A DNA stretch of 64,000 bases from Bugula neritina (taxonomy: Eukaryota > Bryozoa > Gymnolaemata > Cheilostomatida > Bugulidae): positions 15,412,642 through 15,476,641 of the forward strand of contig OZ037770.1 in assembly GCA_964035545.1 (NCBI GenBank), in the 5' to 3' direction. How positions within the stretch are numbered: position 1 is the stretch's first letter; each line of letters starts with the position of its first letter. Positions 58,641-64,000 of the stretch are shown here, one piece after another. Position numbers and translations under genes: made by a program. The notes beneath the pieces were generated by a model, which was given only the letters and a program-made list of their open reading frames with translations, made no database searches and had not been told where the DNA came from.

Positions 58641-59769
58641 ACCTAGTGACCAATCCTGACAATCCAGTAATTGCAAAATCAAAATTTAACACTTATTCCC
58701 AAGCTGATGATTACTAAGTTCAATAACTCTTACCTTAATCACTTTATTTATTCAGATATTAGTCTTCAACTCCGTAGGCAGCTCCACATAATGAAAATAA
58801 TATTATTGTGACATGAATAATCATAATCATAATGCGAATGTCAATGTCAATGTGTTAAGAAATTGACACAGATTCCCCACCTGTTGATTGTTTTTGCTTC
58901 CAGTTTATTAGCAGAACATGGTTTGATATTGTCGGGTTGTTAGAATGCAGTCCCACAACTATTTTTTTACACATCTGAGGTTTTTAGTTTATAGATCTTG
59001 ACGTAGAGCCCAAATATTGTTCGATAATACGCCACATACTTGGAGCCGATATTACATTACTAAGCGGACTGCGAATTGTTCAAAACCAAGGTAGGAAAAC
59101 TCTTTAATAACGTACTTTTTTATTTCATTTGTATTCAGAGTCGAAAAACTGAGTATAATATTAGTTATTATTACAAAATAAAATTGTGTTATTTCCTTTC
59201 AGTGAAGTTATGCTAATTAGGTGAACATGTATTCACAGATTTAACTGAAAAACTTATTCTAATCACCTATTCAAAATACTTATACTATCAAAATTTTAAC
59301 TTTTATTGTCTCAGGACAGCATATATAAGAGAGAAGGCAACAATCAATTTGAGTTTATTGGATTTTTATTTAAGACACTATCAACATCGTACTATAGAGT
59401 GTATTGGACAACTACATATAGAAATTGGGCAGAATCATTCACAAGAAAACTGCAAAAAAAAACTATTTACAAGGAAAAACCTAAATCTGGCAACAAAATG
59501 AAGCAAAATTAAACTCTAGGACTCTAGTCAGTGATAATAAGTGTGATCAACTAGTTAGATGATTGTTTATGTAAGCACCAGTTACAGTGTTTGTACAATC
59601 TAGAATTATTGCTTTATTGTATAACAGGGAATAAACTATTTAAAGGGGGGGGGGAACTCCAGAAGGAGTGAGGAATTACTGATCAACTCATAGTCCTATG
59701 ATACAGTGTATATGCTACAGGTATTGCTACATATGAGTCAGTGCTTGGCAGCATAGCAGAGAGAGCAGA

Positions 59770-62700
59770 CTACTCCCTATGTCTATCACTATGTGGAGTC
59801 AGAGTGTAGACTGTGAGCTCATAGGTCAACAGGATAAGGGCGGTGTTGGGTACGGCCCTCAACAGTTGAGCAGACAGTCCACCGTAGAGACCACGCCATC
59901 CACTCTCTACCACCACTCTGGAGAGAGTCTGCCAGAACCTTCTATACTTGTCTCCCTCCTCTCTCATTCTGGTCCTGGCAACCTCTACAGTACAGAGAAT
60001 TATGTGAGATGATAACTCCCACTATGTGAAATATCCAAATCATTATTGAGTCAATAAAAATGATGAATAAGAAAGGCAATGTGGTCAACTGCTGAAGTTG
60101 GATGCAAGTCAATCTATATCATTATAAAATAATAAAATGCATCCAAAAATTATTGAATATAGAGAAAACTTTATTTCAAATTTTAAACGTTGGTACAAGT
60201 TCTAACCATGAGTTGAAAAGAAACCACAGAGGTACTACACACACAACTGTAATACACATAGATGTCACGTATAGCTGTCACACACAACTGTCACACATAA
60301 CTGCCACACATAGTTGTGGGTGGGTAGAAACTGAGCTCATGCTGGGGACACAGGAGTTGTGTTTCCACAAGTGATTGATAGTTCGAGTTCATCGATGTGA
60401 CAACTCCAGTAACCAATGCAAATAATATTTTTAGAACTATTTCTTCGTTACAGCAATAATTGATAGTATACAGTCAGCATATAGTCAGTATACAGGCAGC
60501 ATAGAACAAACAGCAGCAGCTATAGTAGTAATAGTAGTAAAACAACCCTGGATGTTATCATGGCCTGCAGGGCTGGTGTTAGTTCATAACAATAACATGT
60601 TTACAGTACTTGGTGCGTGTCAGATAGTGAATGCTATGTAATAGTATATTATATAGAGTATAGATTATAGAGTATAGAGTATTCATATTTCTCTCACCAC
60701 TAGTGTTCACTATACTGTATTCAAAGCTGTGCACTTTATTACAGAGTCCCCCCTCCCCCCTATGTAATATATCACAGATTACCCCCTCCCCCTTATGTAA
60801 TATATTACTGAGTCCCCCCTTTCTGAATTGTACTGCATATTTCGACGAAACCTTAAAATTCACATCAACACAAACAATGTTACTGAAGCTGCCAGAAATA
60901 GCTGCCAGAAATAGCTGCCAGAAATAGCTGCCAGAAATAGCTGCCAGAAATAGCTGCCAGAAGTAGCTGCCAGAAGTAGCTGCCAGAATTAGAGCCTCAC
61001 CGTGAGGATAGAAGGTGATGCACGCCAGGGTCTTGCTCATCCCCCCTGCTATCATAAACTCTGCAAAGTCCAGGGGGGACTTGTCGCTCTCCACCCCTAC
61101 GCCCCTAGCGTTGACACTGCGAGAGAGAATCTTCTCCTTCAACTTCTCGTAGATAACGAAATGCAGGACCGTCTCGGAGATACCCATGTAGGAGGCTGTG
61201 AGACCCTTGTAGAACCCCTTCACCCCCTCCTTCCTGTATACACTCCTCACACACTTGGTAATAGTTAGTTTCCCATCTCCTTTCCTGTAACATAAAGAGC
61301 ATTAAATAGCCACAAGACCTGCTCAATCCTACCTACTTGGTACTGGGGCTATATGTCTCACCTACTTGGCACTGAGGCTATATGTTACCATGCTTACCCA
61401 GGAGCTGTAATAACTTTTTATTATGAAACTGGGCCCACTGAGCCCGTATACCAGGATAGTTGTTCAAATATTTGCCATTGCCTGGTAGACTGCCGGTTGT
61501 ATAACTCTATTACCGTCATATCTACTTGGCCTAGTGCCAATGTTTACCCCCAGCGAACTCAATGAATATAGATAATGGTTACTACTACTATTAGCACTAC
61601 GTACTACTAACTACTATAAGTTATCATCAGTACTAGTACTACTACCAGTTATCAGTACTACAACTACTACTACTACTAGTAGTAGTAGTAGTAGAAGTAG
61701 TAACTAATAGTACTAGTACTACTACCAGTTACTATCACTACTACTACTGCTAGTACTAAGGTCGAGTTGGCACTCAGTCAGGGGTGAGATGCCTTGAAGC
61801 TAGCTAACCTAACTCAACATTCTCGAGGTTGCAGATTTTGGCAGCTCTATTCAAGAATAACTCTCAATATTATTTGCTATTAATTGTTGCTTGCATAACT
61901 GCAATGGATCACGCATCGAGGGCATGATACGAGTTTGTTATTAATTGGCACTGCTCACTCTATTCAAAGGAAAACATTGCTGTATTGTTGAAAGGTATTG
62001 GCTTGTAATGAATAACTGAAGCAGTAAGTATAGCTGATGGAATATTTATACTCTCGAATATTCCCAGTGTTTAGTAACTCTAGTGTCAACATGATGTCTA
62101 CAAACACGTGTTGTGGACACTGACTGCACTTCACTATAGCAAGAAAAGTAAATTTCTCTTCTTCTAACAGTTGCTACTTGTCCCACCTAGTTAGTTTCAA
62201 GTAACTTTACTGTATTTATACACATAGTCCTACAATATTGTACATAGCTTAGTGGGTGATATAACAATCTTGAGAAATAACACACGTGTACAAAGTACCC
62301 CTAGCACACTCTACAACACCCCTAGTAACCCCTGAAACACCCCTGGAGATTTTAGCATCCCTTGCTGAACTGGGAATCCCTCAATGAAGTGATGAAAGTA
62401 ACTAAATAACTGTATTCTATCAAAGGGAAGCTGTACAAACACAATACCGCGCAAATGTCTGAATTTTAGACATGGTACCTAAGAGTTACAACATTGGAGA
62501 AAGCAGCATAAGTTCAGCTAACAACTAATAAAATAACTCAAGACAGCAGCTAAGGTCAGCAGTTCAACTGTGCTGATTCTTTCAGACTGCAGAGATGACT
62601 TCCCCATCAACATTAGAGCTGGAGTGAATAACCTTTCCAGTGAAGCATGGAAATACCAGACATTGAGACTCAATGACAGCATAACAATAACATGTAGAAT

Positions 62701-64000
62701 ATTGAGTAACAATAACTGAGAACTTTATAATAGATGAGCTAATGGAATACTGGTATTCATCAGCTATGCACACTGTCAATGACCTCCCAATGTACCAACA
62801 AGAAATATTTAGATATCATTTTGTCTCATTAACAATTTTCCAATTTTAGCTTTCGGAGACTAGGAATACCGCCCCAACCTCCGTGACAAGAACCCTAGCT
62901 AAGACCGGAACTTACGTTTGGTCAAGTTGCAGTCTCGTCTTGACGAACCAGATGGGGTTAGTCACGGTGGAGCAGATGAAACCCGCAGTGCCGGCTGAGA
63001 GGAGATGGACCAATGAGCTGCTAGATGACAGGTGGACGGACCTGGAGTAGAGATCCTTGCTGGTGGCGTACGCCGCGAAGTATATGGCTCTGCAACCGTA
63101 CAGTGTGTTGGTTAGGGAGAGATGACTATGAAGTTAACTATAGCATTGATTACATGTATGGCCATTTGTTATCAAAGTGAGATGATCTGCCGGAAAGCAG
63201 AGATGCATTGTGGGATACACACCTGGATGGAGTGACACCAATGAGGTTAGAACCCAGACCTCTGTACCATCCGGCAACTCCCTCTGTTCTGTAGATGTGC
63301 CTACAAAGTAGCAATACTACTATTACATGTGCCTACTAAGTAGCAATACTACTATTACATGTGCCTACAAAGTAGTAATACTACTATTACATGTGCCCAC
63401 AGCACACTCTACAGTCATCTTACTTAGTAAATCTGAATGTTGCTTTTATCGTCTCTCATTAAATTCATTTACATACTCAAAACATTGCCCATTATTTTGT
63501 GGCATGACAGATGGAAAATGCTAATCAACTAAATTGATTGTATGGGCTATGAATTGATAGTCTAAGTTCAGGACTGTCTACTTGTCAGACTAAACTGTAT
63601 AACTAGGTGAAGGTAGAGCTGGCAATATTTGGTATTTAGTAGAGTAAATAATCTTGATCATTAGCTGCACACAAAATGTATAATAAATTCAACAGACTTC
63701 AACTAATGTATAGATTATATGGTATATAGTTTATATTATAGAGTGTAGAGTATAGAGTATAGTTTATAGTAAATATTATGATTATTGATGAAGTTAAGAT
63801 AACTAATAACATATTCAACAAGTATTGTTAACTTTACCAGATAAATATCTCTATGCAGATTGCAGAGCGTGTTGTTATAGACTAGAGTAAACAGGGGTGG
63901 AGGGACTTGAAACAACCTTACCTGAGACACTGTAGTATAGTGAGGGGGTATACTACACTCCTTACCTGAGACACTGTAGTAGAGTGAGGGGGTACACTAC
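59770..64000 (-). CDS. SLC25A33/36-like mitochondrial pyrimidine nucleotide carrier, partial
   Basis: Five exons seen, 5' end outside the window: 63922 to beyond 64000, 63223-63300, 62916-63089, 61001-61284, 59770-59984. Phases match throughout; about 250 C-terminal residues of an expected 310-320. Carrier-family features: end of repeat 1 (RTEGV.GWYRGLG), repeat 2 signature [11 protein letters not shown] and GFYKGL, and repeat 3 signature YPHEVARTR with [14 protein letters not shown] and PHEVxRTR are typical of SLC25A33/A36, which move pyrimidine nucleotides across the inner mitochondrial membrane. A polyadenylation signal (minus-strand AATAAA) lies at 59613-59618. The exon end at 63922 sits in a 44-bp tandem repeat, so 63966 is an alternative donor. 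Confidence 0.88.
60744..60830. repeat. C-rich repeat in carrier intron
   Basis: Three units of about 37 bases with CCCCCTCCCCC(CT)TATGTAATAT; the minus strand carries matching G runs. Confidence 0.8.
60885..60990. repeat. 14-bp minisatellite in carrier intron
   Basis: Seven to eight copies of AGCTGCCAGAAATA, ending about 10 bases from the donor at 61000. Confidence 0.95.
61285..62915. other. Carrier intron, no further gene seen
   Basis: Contains a (TAC)n/(GTA)n tract at about 61570-61755. Otherwise nothing is supported. Confidence 0.55.
61570..61755. repeat. (TAC)n with self-complementary centre
   Basis: CTACTACTACTACTAGTAGT and its continuation at about 61660-61695 form a palindrome inside a longer TAC/AGT tract. 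Confidence 0.85.
63297..63393. repeat. 32-bp minisatellite carrying the carrier 3' splice site
   Basis: Three copies of GTGCCTACAAAGTAGCAATA(CTACTATTACAT). On the minus strand each unit reads ..CTTTGTAG|GCACAT.. (middle copy TTAGTAG), so the acceptor of exon 63223-63300 is present three times in tandem. Confidence 0.9.
63916..64000. repeat. 44-bp repeat carrying the carrier 5' splice site
   Basis: Two copies, period 44. Each minus-strand copy reads CTACAGTGTCTCAG|GTAAGG, the donor that joins in phase to the next exon. More copies may lie beyond the edge. Confidence 0.85.

Larger units (their letters stand above)
53730..59769. other. Intergenic region and Slp 5' flank, no gene seen
   Basis: Contains the likely 5' untranslated exon(s) of the Slp gene, a 12-13-bp repeat, two hairpins and a long AAT/ACT microsatellite, listed separately. 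No protein exon was recognised. Confidence 0.5.

Noticed and set aside
58281-58682. Asn/Ser/Thr-repeat frame
   Set aside because: Translation of the AATACT microsatellite.
59306-59512. 68-codon plus-strand frame
   Set aside because: No homology, no splice or promoter context; lysine-rich composition expected from AT-rich sequence.

Overview
This window looks like nuclear DNA from an invertebrate animal. It is AT-rich, its genes are split by GT-AG introns, and it encodes animal-type families: a rhodopsin-like GPCR, a retinoid/carotenoid oxygenase, a synaptotagmin-like Rab effector, an SLC25A33/36-type mitochondrial carrier and secreted WAP-type peptides. A Ty3/gypsy retrotransposon is present. 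The phylum cannot be fixed from the sequence alone. All exon structures below were read by eye from splice sites and reading phase.

Left third (1-25 kb): a tandem array of two-exon genes for small secreted cysteine-rich peptides, all on the + strand. Exon 1 encodes a signal peptide and ends in phase 1; exon 2 encodes a WAP-type (four-disulfide core) domain. I find ten loci. Four carry the full eight-cysteine pattern (A 3.2 kb, D 10.6 kb, E 15.0 kb, H 20.5 kb). Three are intact but have six cysteines (B 6.9 kb, I 22.0 kb, J 24.2 kb). Three are broken (C 8.6 kb frameshift, F 16.2 kb orphan frameshifted exon, G 16.9 kb nonsense codon). Duplicated flanks, tandem segmental copies and relic flanks show ongoing birth and death. 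Copies B and C share an identical exon 1 and similar introns, but their mature-peptide exons are very different.

Middle (26-39 kb): an intronless class A GPCR at 26.3-27.2 kb, then an 11-exon carotenoid/retinoid oxygenase (BCO/RPE65 family, 548 aa, all four iron-ligand histidines) at 29.1-38.7 kb. A complete, very young 4.83-kb LTR retrotransposon (one difference between its 328-bp LTRs, 5-bp target duplication, intact 1304-aa gag-pol) sits in sense orientation in intron 8 of the oxygenase gene. Five AGGTCA nuclear-receptor half-sites lie upstream of that gene.

Right part (39-64 kb), minus strand: a 20-exon, 1201-aa synaptotagmin-like protein (Rab-binding helix, FYVE-type zinc finger, WF motif, long linker, two C2 domains) at 39.6-53.7 kb. 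After a 6-kb gap comes the 3' part of an SLC25A33/36-like pyrimidine nucleotide carrier (59.8 kb to beyond the right edge).

Introns here are unusually rich in minisatellites. Several of these arrays start at, cross or copy splice sites (oxygenase introns 4 and 7; both ends of one carrier intron), and one crosses the oxygenase stop codon. The strongest candidates for something new are the hypervariable cysteine-rich peptide array and the minisatellites that multiply splice sites.
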